Positions 1 to 8,412 of a stretch of DNA of 64,000 nt are shown here, in pieces. The notes below the pieces were generated by a model. The model ran no database searches and was not told the origin of the DNA. It worked only from the letters and a program-made list of their open reading frames with translations. The stretch covers positions 310,001-374,000 of the forward strand of contig NZ_FNHF01000003.1 of the NCBI RefSeq assembly GCF_900103695.1, read 5' to 3'. The position numbers and the translations under genes are program-made. This DNA comes from Sediminibacillus halophilus (GTDB taxonomy: Bacteria; Bacillota; Bacilli; Bacillales; Amphibacillaceae). How positions within the stretch are numbered: the first letter of the stretch is position 1; every line of letters begins with the position of its first letter.

Positions 1-963
1 CTCCGTCAAAAGGTGATTGACGATAACTTCTATCCATTGCGCCAAAAGTTAAAGCGTCGACGCTTCTTTCATGCGGAAAAAACTTTTCACAAGCTGTTTG
101 ATGCTGAGGTTGTAGTAGATGGGGTAAAGCTTCCGGAAAATTGGCCGGAAATTTGCCGTCAATCGCTGGAGTTACTGGAGCAAAGGAAATTAACCTGGGA
201 AGAAGCTGCACCATACTTATATTTTTATAATCGACTGGTCGGTTTTCAGGTGAATCGGTCTATCAGACATTTATTCATTGATGAAGCTCAGGACTATTCC
301 TCGTTCCAGTTTGCCTATTTCAAGGAGGTTTTTCCATCTAGTAGAATGACTCTGCTCGGAGATTACAACCAGGCAATTTATGCTCATGCCTCAACAGGAC
401 AGACGTTGCTATCTCCGAAAATGGGAGCGAAGCACGAACGGATCACACTGACAAGAAGTTATCGTTCCACGAGACAAATTGTGGAGTTTACCAAAGCCTT
501 AATGCCTGGCGGTGATATCATTGAGCCGTTTAATCGAGAAGGTTCAAAACCCTTGGTGACCGAGGTGTCTGATCAGCAAAAGTTAAAACAGCAAATCCTA
601 CAGACAATAAAGGGCTATACCGGTGCTGACCACCAAACGATCGCCATTATTTGCAAAACGATGGAGGAGAGTCAGGAGGCGTATCAATTATTACGCGAGG
701 AAACGGAAGCGAAACTGATGGATGAAGAAACACACACCTTCCAAAAAGGGCTGCTTGTGATTCCTGCCTATCTGGCAAAAGGAATCGAGTTCGATGCGGC
801 GATCATCTATAATGCTTCGGCTGCTCAATATTACCGGGAACTGGAACGGAATTTGCTTTATACTGCATGTACGAGGGCGATGCATGAACTGGCTGTGTTC
901 TCGATCGGCCCAATGTCCGCCTTTTTGCAACAGCTGCCGGAAGATTTGTACGAAAAGGCTTAG
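1..963 (+). CDS. helD: HelD-like superfamily 1 DNA/RNA-polymerase-associated helicase, C-terminal part
   Basis: The reading frame is open from base 1, so the 5' part lies outside the window; about 320 codons remain. What is left is the C-terminal half of a UvrD/Rep-type ATPase. Counting from the GTG at base 13, the Walker B sequence FIDEAQD is near residue 88-94, GDYNQAIY near 117, SYRST near 148, a GIEFDAAII motif near 255 and a LLYTACTRA motif near 284. These match HelD (helicase IV type), which in Bacillus binds RNA polymerase and recycles stalled complexes. HelD is usually 750-780 residues. The call is by motif pattern; a UvrD-like relative is possible but less likely. Confidence 0.8.
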   Translation, partial: LRQKVIDDNFYPLRQKLKRRRFFHAEKTFHKLFDAEVVVDGVKLPENWPEICRQSLELLEQRKLTWEEAAPYLYFYNRLVGFQVNRSIRHLFIDEAQDYSSFQFAYFKEVFPSSRMTLLGDYNQAIYAHASTGQTLLSPKMGAKHERITLTRSYRSTRQIVEFTKALMPGGDIIEPFNREGSKPLVTEVSDQQKLKQQILQTIKGYTGADHQTIAIICKTMEESQEAYQLLREETEAKLMDEETHTFQKGLLVIPAYLAKGIEFDAAIIYNASAAQYYRELERNLLYTACTRAMHELAVFSIGPMSAFLQQLPEDLYEKA

Positions 964-1126
964 CCAAAAGGTGTATAACCATTTCCGTCCGAGTTGGACC
1001 GTAGTTAAAACAAGGATACTTTCGTAGACGTTATTGTTTCGTCTTGAGAGTTGATAGAAACAGCGATTTAGGTTGAATTTGTCTTCCTAACTTCTTATAT
1101 TCGTCGAGTGGGAGTTCGACGCTGCG

Positions 1127-1228
1127 AAAATACCCTGCGCTTTCCGCGGGCGGCTGGTGAGCTTCCTCGAGCTAACGCTCTGCGGGATCTCACCGAGGCC
1201 TTTCCTCCCGCTGGAGTCTCCGGGTATT
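1127..1228 (+). repeat. Interspersed inverted-repeat element, type A
   Basis: The element is bounded by AAATACCC and GGGTATTT and contains the blocks GCTTTCCGCGGGCGGC and CCTCCCGCTGGAGTC. Its first 40 bases (1131-1170) recur in inverse orientation at 9523-9562 with 38 of 40 matches. Elements of this look are common between genes in Bacillaceae genomes; their function is not known to me. Confidence 0.7.
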
Positions 1229-1476
1229 TCCTTCGCTAGGAACAGATTCCTGTTTATAAACTAGAGCACTAGGCATTTTCTCTTGATTCACTTGGTACTA
1301 CATGAGAGGTCTCATCAATAGTTATAGCTGGGAAAATAGGAAGAAAGCCGAGAGTTAACTTGAACAGTTTTTTATGAAGAGAAGTACGTGTCTCCTGACA
1401 AGCGATTTTAAGATGGCTTGTTGGGACTCAAAGAAAAAGTCTCTAGGCTTGCGATAAACAGCATGCTTCTAGCGCA

Positions 1477-1590
1477 GGTAGCATACGCAGACTCCTGCGG
1501 GAAAAGCGCGAGCTGAAGATCCACTTGGGAAAGCGGTTTTCTTTACCAAGTTAGCTGAAGCCGTGCCCGCGGAAAGCGAAGTATGCTACC
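1477..1590 (+). repeat. Interspersed 114-bp inverted-repeat element, type B
   Basis: The ends are a perfect 10-bp inverted repeat, GGTAGCATAC at 1477-1486 and GTATGCTACC at 1581-1590. Inside are CTCCTGCGGGA, GCTGAAGATCC and a mirrored GCCCGCGGAAAGCG block. The same architecture and exactly the same length occur at 10834-10947 in inverse orientation, with different but again complementary ends. It could fold into one long hairpin. Confidence 0.75.
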
Positions 1591-1770
1591 GAAGCGTTGG
1601 TTAGCACGCTTTTTGGATTGGCAATGGAGCTTCCCGTTACAGTTACGGTGAAGTTTATATTTTTTACGAAAAACAAGACTTCGGAAAAACTAAATCAATG
1701 TAATTAGGGAAATCAACCAGTTGCAATTAACCCGAGTTATTTGATAAGATTACTTCAACCGAATAACGAT

Positions 1771-1926
1771 TCTTATGAAGAGAGGCGGAGGGAAAGGCCC
1801 GATGAAGCCCGGCAACCCACTGATATATTCAGGAAGGTGCCAATTCCTACAGAGTGAATGTACTCTGAGAGATAAGAAGCTGAATGACGAATAAGCCTTC
1901 TTCCTCTCTGGGAGAAGGCTTTTTTT
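1771..1926 (+). promoter_or_regulatory. SAM-I (S-box) riboswitch with its terminator
   Basis: The aptamer spans about 1771-1876: CTTAT (1772-1776) pairs with ATAAG (1871-1875) to form P1, and the conserved S-box blocks GAGAGGCGGAGGGA, GCCCGATGAAGCCCGGCAACC and AAGGTGCCAATTCC-type sequence are all present in order. It is followed by a strong terminator at 1893-1926. A fair promoter (TTGCAA at 1721, TAAGAT at 1745, 18-bp spacer) lies upstream. By family rule, bound S-adenosylmethionine favours the terminator, so the downstream operon is expressed when methionine/SAM is scarce. Confidence 0.93.
1893..1926 (+). terminator. S-box intrinsic terminator
   Basis: Stem AAGCCTTCTTCC against GGAGAAGGCTT (about 1893-1921) followed by a run of T. 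It is the expression platform of the SAM riboswitch. Confidence 0.9.
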
Positions 1927-1998
1927 ATAACGCCTGGTTTCAAATAAGATCTTATTCGGAAACAAAATTTGTCAGCATGCAGGCAGGGGAGAGATAAC

Positions 1999-3048
1999 AT
2001 GAAGTATGGATTTTGGCTGCCGATTTTCGGCGGATGGTTGCGAAACGTAGAGGATGAACAGATGCCTCCAACCTTTGATTATGCAAAACAAGTGATCCAA
2101 TCAGCAGAGAAATGGGGCTATGATACCACGTTGATTGCTGAGTTATATTTAAATGATATAAAAGGTATCGATGCAGATTCTCTGGAAGCATGGACGACAG
2201 CGGCCGGACTGGCAGCGGTGACCGAAAAAATCAAAATTATGACAGCTGTCCGTCCCGGTTTTCACAATCCGGCTGTAGCAGCAAAAATGGCAGCGAACAT
2301 TGATCATATCAGTAATGGCCGGTTTACACTGAATGTCGTCTCGGCATGGTGGGAAGAAGAAGCGAAACAATATGGTGGAGCATTTACTGCCCACGATGAG
2401 CGGTATGATCGGACAGAGGAGTTTCTGGAGGTATTGAAAGGGATGTGGCAGGAAGAAACGTTCTCTTACCAGGGCAACTATTATGAAGTGAACAATGCCA
2501 AACTGGCTCCTAAGCCGGTTCAAAAACCTTATCCGACCTTGTATGCGGGAGGCGAAAGCGATCGTGGCAAACAGGCGATTGTCGATTCCTGTGACGCTTA
2601 TGTCATGCACGGCGGCACGGTCGATGAAATTGCCAGCAAGATAGCGGAAATGAAGGTAAGACGGGAAGAAGCAGGTCAGCCGGAATTCCAATCGTTTGGC
2701 ATGGCGGCTTACGTGATTTGTCGGGACACCGAGGAAGAAGCTTTGGAAGAATGGAAACGAATAACTGACGTGAAAGATAGCGCGGGATATGCTGGCTACC
2801 ATGACTTCGTCAGCAAGTCGCAGTTGGAGCAACAAGTAGAACGTAACGATTATTCGGTCTCGAACCGGGGATTGCGACCCAACTTAATCGGGACACCCGA
2901 CCAAATCGCGGAACGGATAGCGGCATACGAAGAAGCGGGATTGGACTTATTATTGCTGCAGTTTTCGCCTCAGCTGGAAGGAATGGAGCGTTTCTCGCAG
3001 CAAGTCATGCCGCTTGTGGAAGAAAAACGACGTCAGTTATTTAAATAA
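1999..3048 (+). CDS. LLM-class flavin-dependent (FMNH2) monooxygenase, SfnG/SsuD type
   Basis: A 349-residue member of the bacterial luciferase-like family. The start at 1999 follows GGGGAGAG; an in-frame TTG at 1969 lacks a ribosome site. Features typical of alkanesulfonate/dimethylsulfone monooxygenases are NVVSAWW near residue 104, HDERYDRTEEF near 124-134, LYAGGESD near 185 and NLIGTPDQIAERI near 295. Such enzymes use reduced FMN and O2 to cleave C-S bonds and release sulfite or sulfinate. Position behind a SAM riboswitch supports a role in sulfur supply. It shares a transcript with the ATP-grasp gene 32 bp downstream. No flavin reductase gene lies beside it. Substrate is inferred only. 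Confidence 0.8.
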   Translation: MKYGFWLPIFGGWLRNVEDEQMPPTFDYAKQVIQSAEKWGYDTTLIAELYLNDIKGIDADSLEAWTTAAGLAAVTEKIKIMTAVRPGFHNPAVAAKMAANIDHISNGRFTLNVVSAWWEEEAKQYGGAFTAHDERYDRTEEFLEVLKGMWQEETFSYQGNYYEVNNAKLAPKPVQKPYPTLYAGGESDRGKQAIVDSCDAYVMHGGTVDEIASKIAEMKVRREEAGQPEFQSFGMAAYVICRDTEEEALEEWKRITDVKDSAGYAGYHDFVSKSQLEQQVERNDYSVSNRGLRPNLIGTPDQIAERIAAYEEAGLDLLLLQFSPQLEGMERFSQQVMPLVEEKRRQLFK

Positions 3049-3080
3049 TGTGAAACCCACCAAGGAGAGGAGACCGCAGT

Positions 3081-4046
3081 ATGAGCAAAGTGTACGTAAT
3101 CCATGAAAATAGCGAGTGGACCGAACATCTGACGAAACGGTTGGAGGAGCTGGAGGTTCCTTATGAAGAATGGTTTTTGGATCAGGGTATGGTCGATTTA
3201 ACAGCAGAACCACCCGAAGGAATCTTTTATAGCCGGATCAGTGCCTCATCTCATACAAGAGATCATCGATATGCCCCTGAGTTGACGGAGGCAGTTTTAG
3301 CGTGGCTGGAGCGACATGGGCGCACGGTGATCAATGGCAGCAGTGCACTTCGGCTTGAATTGAGTAAGGTAAATCAGTATATGGCGTTGAATGAAGCGGG
3401 AATTCGTACTCCGAGAACGCTGGCAGCCGTCGGCAAGGAGCAGATCGTTGCAGCAGCAGAAAAACTCCATGCAGCCTCCTTTATCACGAAACACAACAGG
3501 GCCGGTAAGGGATTGGGAGTACAGTTATTTCATACTATCGATGGCTTGAAGGAGTACTTGGATGGTCCCGATTTTGACGAGCCGGTCGACGGTATCACCC
3601 TTGTTCAGGAATATATACAGGCACCCGAGCCATATATTACCCGCTGTGAATTTATCGACGGCAAGTTTCTATATGCTGTTCAGGTCGATACGTCGGAAGG
3701 ATTCGAACTATGTCCTGCGGATGCCTGCGCGATCGACGACTTGTTTTGCCCGGCTGGAGAACAACCGGAGGATCAATCGAAGTTCCGAATTGTAGAAAAT
3801 TTCAACCAGCCGATTATTGAAAAGTATGAGCAATTCCTGGCGGAAAATGGTATACGAGTAGCCGGTATTGAGTTCATTTTCAGTGAAGATGGAGAGCTTT
3901 TCACTTACGACGTCAATACAAATACCAACTATAATTCTGAAGCGGAAGCAAAAGCCGGCCAGTATGGCATGCTGGAAATGGCCAGGTTTTTGAAGCGGGA
4001 ATTGGAAGCAGTACAACAAAAATCTGATACATGCCAAGTGGTGTAA
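3081..4046 (+). CDS. ATP-grasp ligase, RimK-like
   Basis: 321 residues; start chosen by GGAGAGGAG just upstream. It shows ATP-grasp layout: a pre-ATP-grasp domain (about 1-90), then NGSSALRLELSKVNQY near 92, the ATP-loop ITKHNRAGKGLGVQLF near 134, EYIQ near 175 and a C-terminal metal site FTYDVNTNTNY near 275. The family joins a carboxylate to an amine or amino acid with ATP; RimK-like members add glutamate or make peptides. Cotranscribed with the SAM-riboswitch-controlled monooxygenase, so it may act on the same sulfur compound or on an amino-acid conjugate. The substrate cannot be read from sequence. A terminator follows at 4085-4133. Confidence 0.75.
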   Translation: MSKVYVIHENSEWTEHLTKRLEELEVPYEEWFLDQGMVDLTAEPPEGIFYSRISASSHTRDHRYAPELTEAVLAWLERHGRTVINGSSALRLELSKVNQYMALNEAGIRTPRTLAAVGKEQIVAAAEKLHAASFITKHNRAGKGLGVQLFHTIDGLKEYLDGPDFDEPVDGITLVQEYIQAPEPYITRCEFIDGKFLYAVQVDTSEGFELCPADACAIDDLFCPAGEQPEDQSKFRIVENFNQPIIEKYEQFLAENGIRVAGIEFIFSEDGELFTYDVNTNTNYNSEAEAKAGQYGMLEMARFLKRELEAVQQKSDTCQVV

Positions 4047-4084
4047 GAGAACGTAATTATTACTGTTATACTTGCTAGCAAGTT

Positions 4085-4133
4085 AAAAGCGCCTTTAGGG
4101 TTGGTTGGATTAATCGCCCCTAAGACGCTTTTT
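4085..4133 (+). terminator. Intrinsic terminator after the ATP-grasp gene
   Basis: AAAAGCG pairs with CGCTTTTT, with an inner CTTTAGGG/CCCCTAAG stem, and ends in five T. Confidence 0.75.
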
Positions 4134-4635
4134 CCGTTGCCCGCAAATATAACGGAAAAGTGGAACCGGACTATCTTGGTCATTCCAACTTTTAAATAGT
4201 GGAATTGCTGTAACGATAGTCTCTGTTCAAGCGTCCTTATTAAAAACACTTTTACCTATTTATATCTTCTTATTCGTTCCACTCTATAGCGGGATTAGAC
4301 AAGCATGCCTATGCTTTTCCGTTTTGTATATAATATTTGACGAATGTTTAAAAGAAACCCTATAATATTTATTAGCTTTGGCAAACTAAGAAAGGACGTG
4401 GACCGTTTTCCTTTAGCGTTTAAAGTCGAATGAAAAGACACTACAGACATAGTAAAAAAATAACTCAGAGAGCAAGCCGATGGTTTTCGGACTTGAAAAT
4501 TATTCGATTTTTAAATGGTATGATTATAAATTCTATAGCAGAATAATTTCCCATCCAATGGTCTGCAATGATGACAGATAGAGAGAGGGAAGCGTTATTG
4601 TAGGCACTTGCTCCTTAACTTTCAGGAGGAAAAAA
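4134..4635. other. About 500-bp non-coding leader before the BCCT gene
   Basis: AT-rich and without a supported gene. It contains TATAAT at about 4361-4366 and several TTGAAA-like hexamers near 4493, so one or more promoters for the BCCT gene are likely, but none has a clean consensus spacing. No riboswitch was recognised. Osmotically controlled carriers often have long leaders of this kind. Confidence 0.4.
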
Positions 4636-6231
4636 GTGCGACAAGATAAAAAAACAAATTTGAATAACAAGACGGACAATACCGTTTTTATCATAAGTGG
4701 AGGACTGCTGCTTTTATTTGTCCTTTTATCACTGATGGATTTAGATATGGTTGGAGGCTGGATTACTACATCCTTTAACTTCTCTGCCAAATATTTTGGT
4801 TCTTACTGGCAGCTGCTGCTGTTAGCGAACTTGCTTATTGGCCTGGGCCTTGCCGTATCCAAGTATGGAAAGGTTCGGTTAGGAAATAAAGCGAAGCCGG
4901 AAAACAGTTATTTCCGCTGGATCGCCATGATTTTATGTACATTAATGGCCAGCGGCGGTGTGTTTTGGGCGGCTTCTGAACCGATGTATCACTTTATTAC
5001 AAATCCCCCGTTGTTTAAAGACAACTCCTCGACCATGGCGGGTGTCGACCCTGCGTTAGCGCAAAGTTTCATGCATTGGGGATTTATGGCTTGGGCAATT
5101 TTGGGGACATTGGCTACCATTGTTCTCATGTACGCTCATTATCATAAAGGCTATCCGCTGAAACCAAGAGCAATGCTTTACCCGCTGTTTGGTGAAAGAA
5201 TCTTCCAAAAGAGTGCAGTCGGCTCAATTGCCGATATTGTTTCAATCATAGCAGTCGCAGCCGGCACCATGGGGCCAATCGGTTTTCTCGGCATGCAGTT
5301 GACCTATGGTTTGCATTCCTTGTTCGGAGTGCCGAATAACCTGGTAACAAATATCATTGTTATTGCCGTTCTCGTTGTAATAGCAGCGATTTCAGTTGCA
5401 ACGGGGGTGGATCGCGGTATTCAATTTCTGAGCCGGATGAATGTCAGTTTGACCGTTGTGCTCGCAGCTTTCATGCTGGTTGTCGGTCCTACGATGTTTA
5501 TTGTCAATAAGTTTATATCGGCGGAAGGGTTCCATCTGCAAAATATGTTGACGATGTCGACGTATCAGGGGGATCAAGCATGGCTTGGTGCCTGGACGGT
5601 GTTTTTCTGGGGCTGGTTTCTGGGATACGGTCCGATGATGGCTATCTTTATCAGCAGGATTTCCCGGGGACGAACCATTAGGGAATTGATCATCGCAGTT
5701 GCAATTGTAGCCCCGTTGATTAGTAATTTTTGGTTTACCGTCGTCGGCGGCAGCGGAATCGATGCTGAATTAACCAATCCGGGAGTCATTTCCGATCCAT
5801 TGAGCGAAGGTGGCATGCCTGCTGCAGTGATGGCAATAATGGATCAGATGCCGCTTGGATTACTATTGGCGATTGGCTTCTTGATAGTCACCCTTGTGTT
5901 TGTGGCAACGACAGTCGATTCGATTTCCTATACCGTTGCGGTCACATTAACCGGGAACGATCACCCGCAAAAGTGGATTCGTGTATTTTGGGTGCTGCTT
6001 TTCGGTGTGCTATCGATCATTTTATTAGCGATAGATCCGGGAAGTATCACGGCCATCCAAAATTCTATCGTCGTGACAGCGGTGCCGGTATCCTTGCTTA
6101 TGCTTCCGACATTGTGGGATGCCATCAGAGTGGCACGCATTTTAGGGAAAGAGCAGCAAATCTTTCCTGTAAAAGCAAGTCAGCCTGTCCGGGAAGAAGA
6201 GACAGCTGATAAGGATTTAATCGAAGACTAA
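4636..6231 (+). CDS. BCCT-family (betaine/carnitine/choline) transporter, divergent
   Basis: 531 residues with about 12 hydrophobic segments and short charged tails; GTG start after TCAGGAGGAAAAAA. The BCCT signature region near residues 319-348 (TVFFWGWFLGYGP followed by RISRGRTIRE) is clear. These are sodium- or proton-coupled carriers for trimethylammonium or related solutes. Compared with the well-studied BetP aromatic box, the tryptophans in the TM4 motif are kept (W148, W153) but the tyrosine is L156, and the TM8 motif has F328 and Y331 in place of tryptophans. So substrate may not be glycine betaine. It is a single gene with its own terminator. Confidence 0.88.
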   Translation: MRQDKKTNLNNKTDNTVFIISGGLLLLFVLLSLMDLDMVGGWITTSFNFSAKYFGSYWQLLLLANLLIGLGLAVSKYGKVRLGNKAKPENSYFRWIAMILCTLMASGGVFWAASEPMYHFITNPPLFKDNSSTMAGVDPALAQSFMHWGFMAWAILGTLATIVLMYAHYHKGYPLKPRAMLYPLFGERIFQKSAVGSIADIVSIIAVAAGTMGPIGFLGMQLTYGLHSLFGVPNNLVTNIIVIAVLVVIAAISVATGVDRGIQFLSRMNVSLTVVLAAFMLVVGPTMFIVNKFISAEGFHLQNMLTMSTYQGDQAWLGAWTVFFWGWFLGYGPMMAIFISRISRGRTIRELIIAVAIVAPLISNFWFTVVGGSGIDAELTNPGVISDPLSEGGMPAAVMAIMDQMPLGLLLAIGFLIVTLVFVATTVDSISYTVAVTLTGNDHPQKWIRVFWVLLFGVLSIILLAIDPGSITAIQNSIVVTAVPVSLLMLPTLWDAIRVARILGKEQQIFPVKASQPVREEETADKDLIED

Positions 6232-6246
6232 CATATTTATTTTATG

Positions 6247-6277
6247 GACCGCCTTTTGCAAAGGCGGTCATTTTTTT
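6247..6277 (+). terminator. Intrinsic terminator after the BCCT gene
   Basis: GACCGCCTTT pairs with AAAGGCGGTC around a TGC-containing loop and is followed by seven T. Confidence 0.9.
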
Positions 6278-6321
6278 ACGAAAGTCGCAGAAATACAATG
6301 TAAGGTCCATTGGCTATACAA

Positions 6322-6361
6322 AAAAGCCCCGGAAATCGGAGTATCACGATTCTGGGGTTTT
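6322..6361 (-). terminator. Intrinsic terminator after nsrR
   Basis: AAAAGCCCCGGAAATCG and CGATTCTGGGGTTTT form a long stem directly beyond the nsrR stop codon, with T residues on the minus strand. Confidence 0.85.
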
Positions 6362-6363
6362 CT

Positions 6364-6807
6364 CTACGTAACTTCTTTCATCAGAGCCTGCAGCTGATCT
6401 TTGTTGATGATCAAATCGCCGAGAGAATATTGATCAAGTGTTTCCAGGAATGCATGCAGCGCTTTGCCGAGCACACCCTGCAAGCGGCAGGCATCGCTGA
6501 TCAAGCAAGTATCCTTCTTGGAGGGATCAAAACATTCGACGACAAAGAAATCTTCCTCTGTTTGGCGTACTACTTCTCCTATCGAAATGGTGTGGGGATC
6601 TTTTGCAAGACGCAGACCTCCATTACGTCCTCTGACTGTCTCTATATATCCTAATTTACCAAGTTCATAAATGATCTTCATCAAATGGTTATGCGAAATA
6701 TTATAAACGGCTGAAATCGTTTTGATTTGGACCAGTTGACCATCCGGACGAGTGGCCAAAAACATCAGTACTCGCAACGAATAATCAGTAAAACGTGTCA
6801 ATTTCAT
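6364..6807 (-). CDS. nsrR: NsrR, Rrf2-family nitric-oxide-sensing repressor
   Basis: 147 residues, beginning MKLTRFTDYSLR. The ATG at 6807 is preferred over the one at 6813 because the AGAGG site is then 8-9 bases away. An N-terminal winged helix (about 1-70) is followed by the cluster cysteines C92, C101 and C107, in the pattern ECF...TCLISDAC known from Bacillus NsrR, where they hold a 4Fe-4S cluster that NO destroys. It is divergent from hmp, the classic NsrR target, with two NsrR-type palindromes between. The downstream terminator shows it is monocistronic. Confidence 0.93.
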   Translation of the reverse strand: MKLTRFTDYSLRVLMFLATRPDGQLVQIKTISAVYNISHNHLMKIIYELGKLGYIETVRGRNGGLRLAKDPHTISIGEVVRQTEEDFFVVECFDPSKKDTCLISDACRLQGVLGKALHAFLETLDQYSLGDLIINKDQLQALMKEVT

Positions 6808-6939
6808 GCTCATCTTCCTCTTTTCTGAGTATGTGTTAAGTGTATCATATTTTCTTAGGTGGAGAGAATACGCCGTTTTTCCCTCGTATGCTTTTCCAGG
6901 AATTTGAACGATTTGTGAATGGAATGTGGCAAAATTCAA

Positions 6940-6964
6940 AAACATGTATTTTAAATATTGCTTT
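6940..6964. promoter_or_regulatory. Weaker NsrR-type operator
   Basis: AAACATGTAT, five central bases, ATATTGCTTT. It follows the family pattern AAGATGYATTTTAAATRCATCTT with several mismatches. Its centre is 41 bp, about four helical turns, from the stronger site at 6981-7005. Confidence 0.5.
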
Positions 6965-6980
6965 AAAAGCCATAGAGTGA

Positions 6981-7005
6981 AAAGATGTATACGTAATACA
7001 TCTTT
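6981..7005. promoter_or_regulatory. NsrR operator upstream of hmp
   Basis: Perfect 10-bp arms AAAGATGTAT and ATACATCTTT separated by five bases, 16 bp before the hmp start codon and overlapping the likely transcription start region. It matches the known NsrR consensus AAGATGY...RCATCTT very closely. Confidence 0.88.
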
Positions 7006-7021
7006 AATTGGAGGTAATCCT

Positions 7022-8245
7022 ATGTTAAGTCAAAAAACGATTGAAATTGTAAAGTCTACAGTGCCTGTTTTAGAAGAACACGGTACAACGATCACAACCT
7101 GCTTCTATCAACAATTATTTGAAAACCATCCGGAACTATTGAATATTTTCAACCATGCCAATCAAAAGAAAGGCAGACAACAACAGGCGCTCGCCAACGC
7201 AGTTTATGCTGCTGCGGCTCACATCGATCAGCTTGAGACAATTCTGCCGGTCGTAAAGCAAATAGCACACAAGCATCGTAGTCTCGGTATAAAGCCGGAG
7301 CATTACCCTATTGTAGGAGAGCATTTACTACTGGCTATAAAAGAAGTGCTGGGAGACCAGGCTACAGATGAAATTATTGAGGCTTGGGGAGAGGCATACG
7401 GTGTCATTGCTGATGTGTTCATTCAAGTAGAGAAAGATATGTATCAGGAAGCAGCCGAAAAAGAGGGTGGTTGGAAAGACTTCCGTCCGTTTATCGTAGA
7501 CAAAAAGGTGAAAGAAAGTGATGTTATTACGTCTTTCTATCTCGTTCCTGCAGATGGCGGCAAGCTGGCCGATTACTTACCAGGGCAGTATCTTTCTGTG
7601 AAAGTGAAAATTGAGGGGGAGGCATACACGCAAATTCGCCAATACAGCCTTTCCGATGCGCCGGGAAAACCATACTATCGTATCAGCGTGAAACGGGAAG
7701 AAGGAAAAAATAATCCCGATGGAAAAATCTCCAATCATCTACATAATCATGTAAAAGAAGGGGATACCCTGGAGGTTAGTGCACCCGCCGGCGATTTCAC
7801 ACTTGACCTCGATAGTGACAGGCCGGTCGTGCTGTTGAGTGGAGGAGTCGGATTAACCCCAATGATGAGTATGCTTCGGACAATTGTGGAACAACAGCCC
7901 GGAAGGAAGGTTACGTTCATCCATGCCGCCCAAAATGGAAACGTACATGCGCTGGACGAACAAGTCAAGGAGCTGGCAAGAGCGAATGGAGATATCACCA
8001 GCTATGTCGTGTACAGTAATCCGACGGAAGCAGACAAAGCAGCCGGAAGCTTTGACAAAGAAGGTTATGTGACACTGCCATGGCTGAAAGAAGTCCTTGG
8101 TACTAATCAGGCTGATTTTTATTTCTGTGGTCCAGTTCCATTTATGTCAGCAATCAATCAATTTTTAATGGAATGGCAAGTCCCTGAACATCGTATCCAT
8201 TTTGAATTTTTCGGACCGGCGATGAATTTGGAAACTGTTTCATAA
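7022..8245 (+). CDS. hmp: Flavohemoglobin (nitric oxide dioxygenase)
   Basis: 407 residues; ATG at 7022 after GGAGG (7010-7014). The N-terminal globin domain (about 1-140) contains the proximal-histidine helix around KHRSLGI. It is followed by an FAD domain with RQYSLSDAP near 203 and an NAD domain with SGGVGLTPMMSML near 270 and FYFCGPVPFM near 365. The protein oxidises NO to nitrate with O2 and NAD(P)H. Control by NsrR is indicated by the divergent nsrR gene and the palindrome directly upstream. Length matches the family. A terminator follows at 8325. Confidence 0.96.
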   Translation: MLSQKTIEIVKSTVPVLEEHGTTITTCFYQQLFENHPELLNIFNHANQKKGRQQQALANAVYAAAAHIDQLETILPVVKQIAHKHRSLGIKPEHYPIVGEHLLLAIKEVLGDQATDEIIEAWGEAYGVIADVFIQVEKDMYQEAAEKEGGWKDFRPFIVDKKVKESDVITSFYLVPADGGKLADYLPGQYLSVKVKIEGEAYTQIRQYSLSDAPGKPYYRISVKREEGKNNPDGKISNHLHNHVKEGDTLEVSAPAGDFTLDLDSDRPVVLLSGGVGLTPMMSMLRTIVEQQPGRKVTFIHAAQNGNVHALDEQVKELARANGDITSYVVYSNPTEADKAAGSFDKEGYVTLPWLKEVLGTNQADFYFCGPVPFMSAINQFLMEWQVPEHRIHFEFFGPAMNLETVS

Positions 8246-8324
8246 TGAGACCAAGCGAATGGTTTCGGTAACGTTTGCCACCCGAATATTCTAAAGCGAA
8301 AGTCCATTTTCCATTTATAGGAAA

Positions 8325-8381
8325 GCAAAAACCGAACGAGTTCGATTGTTTAGGGTTGGATTATCATTCGGTTTTTGCTTT
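8325..8381. terminator. Bidirectional terminator between hmp and the aldo-keto reductase
   Basis: GCAAAAACCGAA at 8325-8336 pairs with TTCGGTTTTTGC at 8368-8378 area; T runs lie on both strands. It belongs to the CCGAACGA stem family described in the findings. Confidence 0.85.
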
Positions 8382-8412
8382 TTACTATGCTTATTTCCAG
8401 GCTCTTATACGA

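Larger units (their letters stand above)
964..1720. other. Gene-free stretch with two inverted-repeat elements
   Basis: No supported coding region. The space holds two copies of GC-richer interspersed elements (1127-1228 and 1477-1590, listed separately) set in AT-rich filler. No terminator with a clear T run was found directly after helD. Open frames here are short and have no ribosome site. Confidence 0.6.

Noticed and set aside
2149-2835. 228-codon open frame on the minus strand
   Set aside because: Antisense to the monooxygenase gene, no ribosome site, composition of a frame shadow.
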